Of a stretch of DNA of 55,262 nucleotides, positions 48,103 through 55,262 are shown piece by piece (the first letter of the stretch is position 1; each line of letters opens with the position of its first letter). This DNA comes from Gammaproteobacteria bacterium (GTDB taxonomy: Bacteria > Pseudomonadota > Gammaproteobacteria > Pseudomonadales > Azotimanducaceae): positions 1-55,262 of the forward strand of contig QJYB01000045.1 in NCBI GenBank assembly GCA_003247835.1, given 5' to 3'. Made by a program: the position numbers and the translations under genes. Under the pieces are notes generated by a model. The model did no database searches. It was not told the DNA's origin and saw only the letters and a program-made list of their open reading frames with translations.

Positions 48103-49695
48103 TCAATGCTCGCGGGTCTTGGAGAACACGATGTCGGGCCAGCGTTCCTCCACCAGCGCAAGATTCGCCCGGTTGGGCGCAAGATAGGTGAGATAGCCGC
48201 CGCCGTCGACGGCCAACTGGTCCTCATGCTTACGTTTGAACTCCTCGAGCTTCTTCTTATCGTCACAGGACACCCAACGGGCCGTGTAGATGTTCGCATC
48301 CTCGTAGACACAGTCTGCACGATACTCGTCGTTCAACCGGTAGGCGACCAGATCGAACTGCAGCACCCCCACCGCACCGACGATCAGATCGTTGCGGGTG
48401 AGCGGCTTGAAGATCTGGCTGGCCCCTTCTTCAGCCAGCTGGTCCAGACCTTTTTCCAGCTGCTTGCCCTTGAGCGGATCGCGGACGCGGACCCGACGGA
48501 ACAGCTCGGGCGCAAAGTTGGGTATGCCCTTGAACCGCAGCGCCTCTCCTTCGGTGAAGACGTCGCCGATCTGAATGGTGCCGTGGTTGTGCAGGCCGAT
48601 GATGTCACCGGGAAACGCTTCCGTGGCCTGAACCCGGTCTCCAGCCATGAACGTCACGGCGTCACTGATCTTCACCGGTTTCTCGAGCCGAACGTGGCGC
48701 ATGCGCATGCCGTGGGTGTAGGTACCCGAGCAGATCCGCAGAAAGGCGATCCGATCCCGGTGCTTGGGATCCATGTTCGCCTGGATCTTGAAGACGAAAC
48801 CCGAGAACTTGTCCTCCGTAGGCAGCACGGTCCGCGTTTCCGTCTCTCTGGGTTGAGGCGGAGGCGCCGTGGCGACGAAGTCGTCCAGCAGTTCCCTGAC
48901 CCCGAAGTTGCCGAGCGCGGTGCCGAAATAGACGGGCGTCAGCGTCGCCCCCAGAAAGTCGTCCCTGTCGAACCCGTGACTTGCACCCCTGACGAGCTCG
49001 ATCTCCTGCAGCAATCCGTCATAGTCGTCGGCGAGGTAGGACCGCGCCGCGTCGGTCTCCAGCCCTTCGATCACGGCATAGGGATGGATGTGATGGCCGT
49101 GTCCCTGCGCGTAACAGACGATACGGTCGCGAACCAGGTCGTAGACGCCACGGAAGTGCCTGCCCATGCCGATGGGCCAGTTCATGGGCGCACACTGTAT
49201 CTGCAGGATGTCCTCGATCTCATCGAGCAGCTCGATGGGGTCGCGGATCTCACGGTCGAGCTTGTTGATGAAGGTCAGGATCGGCGTGTCGCGCAGCCGG
49301 CAGACCTCCATCAGCTTGATGGTACGCGGCTCCACGCCGCGCGCTCCGTCGATGACCATCAGCGCCGAATCCACGGCGGTCAGCGTCCGGTACGTGTCCT
49401 CGGAAAAATCCTCGTGTCCCGGCGTGTCGAGCAGATTCACCACCGCGCCGCCGTACGGAAACTGCATCACCGACGTGGTCACCGAGATACCCCGCTCCTG
49501 CTCCATGGCCATCCAGTCCGACGTCGCGTGACGGTCGGACTTCCGGGCCTTGACCGTGCCCGCGAGCTGAATGGCGTTGCCGAACAGCAGCAGCTTCTCG
49601 GTCATGGTGGTCTTGCCCGCATCCGGGTGGGAGATGATGGCGAAGGTGCGGCGGGTGTTGACCTCCCGTGCGAACGCCGCCGGGCTCAGCGTCAT
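48103..49695 (-). CDS. prfC: Peptide chain release factor 3
   Basis: RF3 is a GTPase that recycles RF1/RF2 after termination. The 530-residue protein has G1 [10 protein letters not shown]3 DTPGHED and G4 NKLDRE in the N-terminal domain, followed by EF-Tu-like domains 2 and 3. Its length matches E. coli RF3 (529). The ATG at 49695 follows GAGAGG. The open frame upstream to 49983 overlaps rimI and is not family-like. Order holD-rimI-prfC parallels E. coli. Confidence 0.97.
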   Translation of the reverse strand: MTLSPAAFAREVNTRRTFAIISHPDAGKTTMTEKLLLFGNAIQLAGTVKARKSDRHATSDWMAMEQERGISVTTSVMQFPYGGAVVNLLDTPGHEDFSEDTYRTLTAVDSALMVIDGARGVEPRTIKLMEVCRLRDTPILTFINKLDREIRDPIELLDEIEDILQIQCAPMNWPIGMGRHFRGVYDLVRDRIVCYAQGHGHHIHPYAVIEGLETDAARSYLADDYDGLLQEIELVRGASHGFDRDDFLGATLTPVYFGTALGNFGVRELLDDFVATAPPPQPRETETRTVLPTEDKFSGFVFKIQANMDPKHRDRIAFLRICSGTYTHGMRMRHVRLEKPVKISDAVTFMAGDRVQATEAFPGDIIGLHNHGTIQIGDVFTEGEALRFKGIPNFAPELFRRVRVRDPLKGKQLEKGLDQLAEEGASQIFKPLTRNDLIVGAVGVLQFDLVAYRLNDEYRADCVYEDANIYTARWVSCDDKKKLEEFKRKHEDQLAVDGGGYLTYLAPNRANLALVEERWPDIVFSKTREH

Positions 49696-49725
49696 GAAAA
49701 CCTCTCGTGCTGAGAAAAGCGCGCG

Positions 49726-49731
49726 ATTATA
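49726..49731 (-). promoter_or_regulatory. Candidate -10 box upstream of prfC
   Basis: A perfect TATAAT lies on the minus strand in the 40-base gap between rimI and prfC. The corresponding -35 (TTCTTC at 17 bases) is poor, so prfC may have a weak or activated promoter of its own. Confidence 0.35.
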
Positions 49732-49735
49732 CCCA

Positions 49736-50197
49736 TCACCGGCGATCGAAGAAGGCTTCCAGATCCAGCACCAGGACCCGGGCATCCTCGTGGCCGAACT
49801 GGGCCGGATAGTAGTCCTTGCGCACACCCACCTCGATGAATCCGATGGACTCGTACAGCCGTGCGGCCACGTGATTGGAGGGTCTGACCTCGAGGAACAG
49901 AGCATCCGCGCCCGCTTCCCGGGCTTTCTCCATGGCGTACATGACGAGCGTGCGGCCGAGCCCCCGGCCCTGCTCGCTGGCACGGATACAGACGTTCAGC
50001 AGGTGGGCCTCCCCCGCACCCACGGTGACGATGGCGTGGCCGACGACCTCGCCGTTCTGTTCCAGCACCCAGCACTGGTTACCCGCCTTCAGGCAGTCCT
50101 TGAAAACACCCCGGGTCCACGGAAAGTCGTAGCCCGTGAACTCGTTGGCGAGCACCGCGTCGAGATCGTCCGCGAACATGGGTCGGATGCTGATCAC
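49736..50197 (-). CDS. rimI: Ribosomal protein S18 alanine N-acetyltransferase RimI
   Basis: RimI acetylates the N-terminal alanine of ribosomal protein S18. The 153-residue GNAT protein has the acetyl-CoA motif [32 protein letters not shown] and YYP near the C-terminus. I chose the GTG at 50197: it overlaps the holD stop as GTGA and gives the family start [14 protein letters not shown]. Confidence 0.92.
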   Translation of the reverse strand: MISIRPMFADDLDAVLANEFTGYDFPWTRGVFKDCLKAGNQCWVLEQNGEVVGHAIVTVGAGEAHLLNVCIRASEQGRGLGRTLVMYAMEKAREAGADALFLEVRPSNHVAARLYESIGFIEVGVRKDYYPAQFGHEDARVLVLDLEAFFDRR

Positions 50198-50841
50198 GAT
50201 CGGCGGGAAGCCAGATCCTGCCAGAGCGCCCGCTTCAGACTGCCATCGGTCATCAGCGCATCGAACGACGGCAGCACGAGACAGTGCTCGGGCAGCGCAG
50301 CTGCTGACAGCCGGTCGGCTACCTCCCTGCCCACCATGACCAGCGCCCCGGCGTTGTCGGCGAGCTGTTTGTTGACGAAAGCACCCAGCGCCCGCGCGAT
50401 CGCATCGCTCGAAGGGGCGATGCCCGGTTGCGGCCACTCGAAGACCAGCTGGTGCATCTCACCGCCCCAGACCCCTGTCACCGCCGCCAGCAGGTCAGCC
50501 GCGAAACGCCTGGCAGAGCGCACGTCCCCCGATTCGACGAGCAGCACCGCGCCGGGGTTGCTGAGGCAGAGCACATTGAATGGCGCAATCTCGGGCTGCT
50601 GAACAGCCGCGTTCTGTCGCGCAATCGCATGCCGCTGCACGGCCGGGTTTTCGGTTGGTGGCGATGCCTCACGCGCGACGGCCGCCGCGCGCGATGCCTG
50701 CCTGGATCGAGCGGGGGTCGGCGCCGCCTGCGCGGCGGAACCCGTTTCGTCGCCCATCCGGCGCGCTCGCCAGACGTCGATACCCATTTCCTTCAGCAGC
50801 AGTCCGGCGCGCGTTTCGAGGTCACTGATCATGGCGTTCAT
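50194..50841 (-). CDS. holD: DNA polymerase III psi subunit HolD, with a long insertion
   Basis: The N-terminus LLKEMGIDVWRARRM matches the HolD helix that binds HolC (chi), with the key tryptophan at W24. The C-terminus LMTDGSLKRALWQDL matches E. coli HolD LTDLRANPTARAALWQQI in pattern. Between them lie about 55 residues rich in Ala, Arg, Gln and Pro (residues 30-85), followed by an alpha/beta core. The total of 215 residues is well above E. coli HolD (137). The holD-rimI order agrees with E. coli. An internal ATG at 50832 is also possible. Confidence 0.8.
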   Translation of the reverse strand: MNAMISDLETRAGLLLKEMGIDVWRARRMGDETGSAAQAAPTPARSRQASRAAAVAREASPPTENPAVQRHAIARQNAAVQQPEIAPFNVLCLSNPGAVLLVESGDVRSARRFAADLLAAVTGVWGGEMHQLVFEWPQPGIAPSSDAIARALGAFVNKQLADNAGALVMVGREVADRLSAAALPEHCLVLPSFDALMTDGSLKRALWQDLASRRS

Positions 50842-50878
50842 TGTACACTTAGCGCCCTTTTTTCATTGACGCGTGCCG

Positions 50879-51949
50879 ATGAAGTACCTCACCGACGACC
50901 TGCGCATTACCGGTATGGAGGAGGTGGTGGCGCCCAACGAGCTGATCCGGGAAATCCCGATCAGCGACCAGGTGTCCGAGCTGGTTTTCTCCAACCGGCA
51001 GACCGTAAGCCGCATTCTGCGCGGCGAGGATCCGCGGCTGCTGGTGATCATAGGTCCCTGCTCCATCCATGATCCTGCCGCCGCCCTCGAGTACGCCGAA
51101 CGTCTCGCTGTCGCTGCCCGTGCGCACAACGAGCATCTCCACGTGATCATGCGCGTCTACTTCGAGAAACCGCGTACCACCGTGGGCTGGAAGGGGCTCA
51201 TCAACGATCCCCATCTGAATGATTCGTTCGACATCAATCAGGGTCTGCGCATCGCCCGCGGTCTGCTCCGCGACATCGCATTGCGCGGGCTGGGTACTGG
51301 CACGGAATACCTCGATCCCATCACGCCCCAGTATCTGGGTGACCTGGTTTCCTGGGGCGCGATCGGCGCTCGAACCACGGAGTCCCAGGTCCACCGACAG
51401 CTCGCCTCCGGACTGTCCTGTCCCATCGGCTTCAAGAACAGCACCGACGGCTCTATTCAGGTGGCCGTGGACGCCATCAAGAGTGCGGCACACCCGCACA
51501 TCTTCCTGTCCGTCACCAAGTACGGCCACTCGGCGATCTTCTCCACGTCCGGCAACGAGGATTGCCATGTCATTCTGCGCGGTGGTGGCGGCAAGCCCAA
51601 TTACGACAATCCGTCCGTGCACTACGCCGCCAGGCTCCTCGAGCAGGCCGGTCTCAACAATCGCGTCATGATCGACATGAGCCACGCCAACAGCGAGAAG
51701 GATCACAGGAAACAGCTCAAGGTCTGCGAGGACATCTGCCAGCAGCTCGGCGAAGGCGAACCGCGCATCTTCGGCGTGATGATCGAGAGCAACCTGGTGG
51801 AAGGCAATCAGAAGATGGCGCGGCCCGAGGCGCTGAACTACGGTCAGAGCATCACGGATGCCTGTCTCGGCTGGGAGGACAGCGAACGCTGCCTCGCCTC
51901 GCTGTCGCAGGCGAGCGCGACCCGGATGACGTCATTGCAGAGCGTCTGA
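50879..51949 (+). CDS. aroG: 3-deoxy-7-phosphoheptulonate synthase (DAHP synthase, class I)
   Basis: The enzyme joins phosphoenolpyruvate and erythrose 4-phosphate, the first step of the shikimate pathway. The 356-residue protein has GPCSIHDP, FEKPRTTVGWKGL, GARTTESQVHR and MIDMSHANS, all close to E. coli AroG. Which aromatic amino acid inhibits it cannot be told safely. ATG at 50879 is chosen over GTG at 50873 because MKYLTDDLRI matches AroG. The 37-base gap to holD must hold both promoters; I see no strong one. Confidence 0.96.
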   Translation: MKYLTDDLRITGMEEVVAPNELIREIPISDQVSELVFSNRQTVSRILRGEDPRLLVIIGPCSIHDPAAALEYAERLAVAARAHNEHLHVIMRVYFEKPRTTVGWKGLINDPHLNDSFDINQGLRIARGLLRDIALRGLGTGTEYLDPITPQYLGDLVSWGAIGARTTESQVHRQLASGLSCPIGFKNSTDGSIQVAVDAIKSAAHPHIFLSVTKYGHSAIFSTSGNEDCHVILRGGGGKPNYDNPSVHYAARLLEQAGLNNRVMIDMSHANSEKDHRKQLKVCEDICQQLGEGEPRIFGVMIESNLVEGNQKMARPEALNYGQSITDACLGWEDSERCLASLSQASATRMTSLQSV

Positions 51950-51965
51950 GACACGCGCATCAGAC
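51944..51965. terminator. Inverted repeat between convergent aroG and msrQ
   Basis: GTCTGA (51944-51949) pairs with TCAGAC (51960-51965) around a 10-base loop. Each arm ends with the TGA stop of one gene. No T-tract follows; a weak two-way terminator is possible. Confidence 0.35.
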
Positions 51966-52616
51966 TGCGCGGCGGAGCGGCCAGCGGTCGGCGAGCAGCC
52001 GTTCCATCAGCAGCATCGCCGCGATCACCAGATACAGAAGCGGCTCCGCGTAGCCGTCCTTCGTCAGCCAGAACTCATGCAGCAGCACGAGCCCCATGGC
52101 CACGTAGACGAGCCGATGCAGCTTCAGCCATCGCCGACCCAGGCGACGGCGCCAGCCCTTGGTCGAGGTGACGGCCAGCGGAACGAGCAGGACCAGGGCG
52201 CTGAATCCCACCACGATGTAGGGCCGCTCCGTCAGATCGGATACGACGACACCCGGATCCCATCCGGCCAGCAGCCAGAGATAGGCCAGGAAATGGGCGC
52301 ATGCGTAACAGAATGCCGCCAGGCCGATCATGCGGCGGAAGCGCATCACCCTGGGCAGGTGGAGACGGCGACGCACCGTTGAGACGGCGAGCGTCGCCAG
52401 CAGCAGACGGATCGCCCAGCTGCCGAGTTCCCGCACGACGGCCGTGGCTGGATCCGCACCCAGCCGGCTGCCAGGCACCGCAATCTCGCCGGCGATGTCG
52501 TAGGCGAGCAACGCGAACGGCGTGGCCAGCGCAACGAACAGCAGCGACTTCTGGGTTCGATCAGTAATAACGGGCGAGATCCATGCTCGTGTAAAGCTGC
52601 GCGACCTCTGCTGCAT
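51960..52616 (-). CDS. msrQ: Haem-binding membrane subunit MsrQ
   Basis: MsrQ passes electrons from the inner membrane to MsrP for repair of oxidised methionine in the periplasm. The protein has six hydrophobic segments and conserved histidines in [23 protein letters not shown] and LLHEFWL, likely haem ligands. The start is uncertain. The ATG at 52616 gives 218 residues and a 56-base overlap with msrP; a rarer start closer to the msrP stop would remove about 15 to 20 residues. Confidence 0.9.
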   Translation of the reverse strand: MQQRSRSFTRAWISPVITDRTQKSLLFVALATPFALLAYDIAGEIAVPGSRLGADPATAVVRELGSWAIRLLLATLAVSTVRRRLHLPRVMRFRRMIGLAAFCYACAHFLAYLWLLAGWDPGVVVSDLTERPYIVVGFSALVLLVPLAVTSTKGWRRRLGRRWLKLHRLVYVAMGLVLLHEFWLTKDGYAEPLLYLVIAAMLLMERLLADRWPLRRAV

Positions 52617-53487
52617 AGCCGTTGAACGGTTGCGTTGCACGCCAGTTGGGTTCGGCGAGCGTGCTAGGCAGGCGACGCTCCCGCGCCTGGCTCCAGCGGG
52701 GGTGGGAAACATCCGGATTGACGTTGGCGTAGAACCCGTACTCTCCCGGCGCGATCCGGTGCCAGGTGTTGACCGGCTGGGATCGTGAGAACCGGATACC
52801 GACGATGGACTTGATGCTCTTGAAACCATACTTCCACGGCACGACCAGACGCCAGGGCGCGCCATTCTGGTTAGGCAATGCTTTGCCATAGACGCCAGTC
52901 GCCATGAGGGTGAGCGGATGCATGGCTTCGTCCATACGCAGCCCTTCCACATAGGGCCAGTCGATGCTGGAGAAGATCGCCTTCTGCCCTGGCATCTCAG
53001 CAGGTCGGTAGAGCGTCGTGAACTCCACGAACTTCGCCTGGGAGGTGGGCTTGAACCTGGTCAGCACCTGCGACAGCGGGATGCCGAGCCAGGGTACCAC
53101 CATGGACCAGGCTTCCACGCAGCGGAACCGGTAGATGCGCTCTTCCGGCGTGAACCCGCGGACAACGTCCTCGAAGTCGAACTCGCCGGTGTTCTCCGCC
53201 TCGCCGCTGATCCTGACCTTCCAGGGTGAGGTCGTCAGCCGGTGCGCGTAGCGCGCCGGGTCTCCCTTGTTGGTACCGAACTCATAGAAGTTGTTGAAGC
53301 CGGTGACGATGGATTCGGGCGTGAGTGGCTCTTCGACCACAGGTGCCTCGTCGGCACGACCTGATACCGGCAGCAGGCTCCCTGCCGCACCGAGACCCAG
53401 CGCTCTGATCACCGAACGCCGGTTGAGAAACGTCTGCTCGGACGTGATCTCGGATGGGGGAATGTCGGCAGGGTTTCTGATCAGCAC
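52561..53487 (-). CDS. msrP: Protein-methionine-sulfoxide reductase catalytic subunit MsrP
   Basis: MsrP (YedY) is a periplasmic molybdopterin enzyme that reduces methionine sulfoxide in proteins. The 308-residue precursor has a twin-arginine signal (RR at 23-24, [16 protein letters not shown]) and the molybdenum-ligand cysteine C123 in [14 protein letters not shown]. Start is GTG at 53487. Order ilvC-pssA-msrP-msrQ is also seen in Pseudomonas. Confidence 0.96.
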   Translation of the reverse strand: MLIRNPADIPPSEITSEQTFLNRRSVIRALGLGAAGSLLPVSGRADEAPVVEEPLTPESIVTGFNNFYEFGTNKGDPARYAHRLTTSPWKVRISGEAENTGEFDFEDVVRGFTPEERIYRFRCVEAWSMVVPWLGIPLSQVLTRFKPTSQAKFVEFTTLYRPAEMPGQKAIFSSIDWPYVEGLRMDEAMHPLTLMATGVYGKALPNQNGAPWRLVVPWKYGFKSIKSIVGIRFSRSQPVNTWHRIAPGEYGFYANVNPDVSHPRWSQARERRLPSTLAEPNWRATQPFNGYAAEVAQLYTSMDLARYY

Positions 53488-53554
53488 TGTGCTTCTCCTC
53501 GTCTCCTGCAGGGATAGGACCCGCGCCGGGACCGGGAGTTCACTCTAAGGAATG

Positions 53555-54424
53555 TCAGACAGTGTCGTCGTTCACAGCGCTGACTTCGGCATCTGCCGCC
53601 TGCCGGTTGCGGCGACGGCGACGGCGCCAGAAGTGCTGGATGGGACCGGAACCGGCGTATATCAGCGCCACCAGCAGCAGTACCCGCGGCGGATCGGCGA
53701 ACAGCACCGCGAAGACGAGCACCACGGCCACCAGCGTAATGAACGGAACACGCCCCTTCAGCTCCAGCACTTTCGGAGAGAAGTAGATGAAGTTGGACAC
53801 CATGAGCAGACCCACACCGACCACGATCAGCGCCATCAGCACCGCCGATGCCTGGGAAGGCTCGCCCAGATCTGAATCCGCCCAGGCCCAGACCAGGCAC
53901 GCAATGATGGCCGCGGCCGCCGGGCTCGCCAGGCCGGTGAAGGTCTTGTTGTCTCCCTTGGTGTTGAAGCGGGCGAGGCGGAGGGCAGCGCAGGCCATGT
54001 ACACGAAGGTGGCGACCCAACCCGCCTGGCCAAGGGTATCCAGCCCCCACGAAAAAGCCACCAGTGCTGGTCCCACGCCGAAGGCCACCATGTCCGACAG
54101 GGAGTCGTATTCCGCGCCGAACCGGCTCTCCGTCTTGGTCCAGCGCGCAACACGGCCGTCCGCGGTATCGAGCAGCGCCGCGACGATGATCGCCAGCGCC
54201 GCGGCCACGAAGTCGCCGTTCATGCCCGCGACGATGGCGAAGAAACCGGCAAACAGCGCACCGGTCGTGATGAGATTCGGCAGCAGGTAGATGCCGCGGC
54301 GCCGGGATTTGACCTCACCCGTTTCTGTCAGCTCGTCCGCGTCGGCGCCTTCCGATTCCAGCGCGTCTATCGGATCGTCCCCGCCTCGACCGAGCACCGC
54401 TTTCAATCTGGGATCTTCGCTCAC
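53555..54424 (-). CDS. pssA: CDP-diacylglycerol--serine O-phosphatidyltransferase
   Basis: PssA makes phosphatidylserine, the precursor of phosphatidylethanolamine. The 289-residue membrane protein has the CDP-alcohol phosphatidyltransferase motif DGRVAR with GAEYDSLSD (D-G-x2-A-R-x8-G-x3-D-x3-D) near residues 87-112, and about seven hydrophobic helices. It belongs to the integral-membrane type found in Pseudomonas and Bacillus, not the E. coli peripheral type. Start is GTG at 54424, after GGTGGGG. Confidence 0.93.
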   Translation of the reverse strand: MSEDPRLKAVLGRGGDDPIDALESEGADADELTETGEVKSRRRGIYLLPNLITTGALFAGFFAIVAGMNGDFVAAALAIIVAALLDTADGRVARWTKTESRFGAEYDSLSDMVAFGVGPALVAFSWGLDTLGQAGWVATFVYMACAALRLARFNTKGDNKTFTGLASPAAAAIIACLVWAWADSDLGEPSQASAVLMALIVVGVGLLMVSNFIYFSPKVLELKGRVPFITLVAVVLVFAVLFADPPRVLLLVALIYAGSGPIQHFWRRRRRRNRQAADAEVSAVNDDTV

Positions 54425-54452
54425 CCCACCACCCGATGTTGCACCGGTGGTG

Positions 54453-55262
<810 letters not shown>

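Overview
The window is a GC-rich, densely packed chromosomal segment of a free-living gammaproteobacterium. The evidence is gene order: guaB-guaA-tadA-purL, xseA next to an M23 peptidase, trmJ-iscR-iscS-ndk-rlmN-pilW-rodZ-hisS-yfgM-bamB-der, queA-tgt-yajC-secD-secF, lptFG divergent from pepA-holC-valS, holD-rimI-prfC, and ilvC-pssA-msrP-msrQ are all arrangements known from Pseudomonas and its relatives. I cannot name the genus. I see no insertion sequence, prophage, CRISPR array or rRNA. There is one tRNA gene, tRNA-Leu(CAA).

Layout. 1-4471 (minus): purine operon guaB-guaA-tadA-purL, with purL cut by the window edge, behind a good sigma70 promoter. 4481-6744 (plus): xseA and a periplasmic M23 peptidase. 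6750-17369 (minus): a housekeeping block running trmJ, iscR, iscS, ndk, rlmN, pilW, rodZ, hisS, yfgM, bamB, der. Compared with the usual order it lacks iscU-iscA-hscBA-fdx and ispG. 17413-18222: suhB. 18241-23681 (minus): queA-tgt-yajC-secD-secF. 23836-25933 (plus): tRNA-Leu, a thiolase-like protein without the usual nucleophile, and an RDD membrane protein. 25950-28102 (minus): lptF-lptG. 28224-33508 (plus): pepA, holC, an acidic protein of unknown function, valS. 33525-38696: quinone oxidoreductase, an isolated hisH-hisF pair, hemH, a LysR regulator and a TauE/SafE permease.

The most unusual gene is at 38715-43562. It encodes one 1,615-residue polypeptide carrying all acetyl-CoA carboxylase activities in the order alpha-carboxyltransferase, long helical linker, beta-carboxyltransferase, biotin carboxylase, biotinyl domain. 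It is divergent from moaB and from a thiolase-fabY pair, so malonyl-CoA supply and a FabY-type initiating ketosynthase lie side by side.

47315-55262: SirB1-family protein, prfC, rimI, holD (minus); aroG (plus); then msrQ, msrP, pssA and the 3' two thirds or so of ilvC (minus), which runs off the right edge. Several convergent gene pairs end with both stop codons inside the arms of a short inverted repeat, possibly serving as compact two-way terminators.
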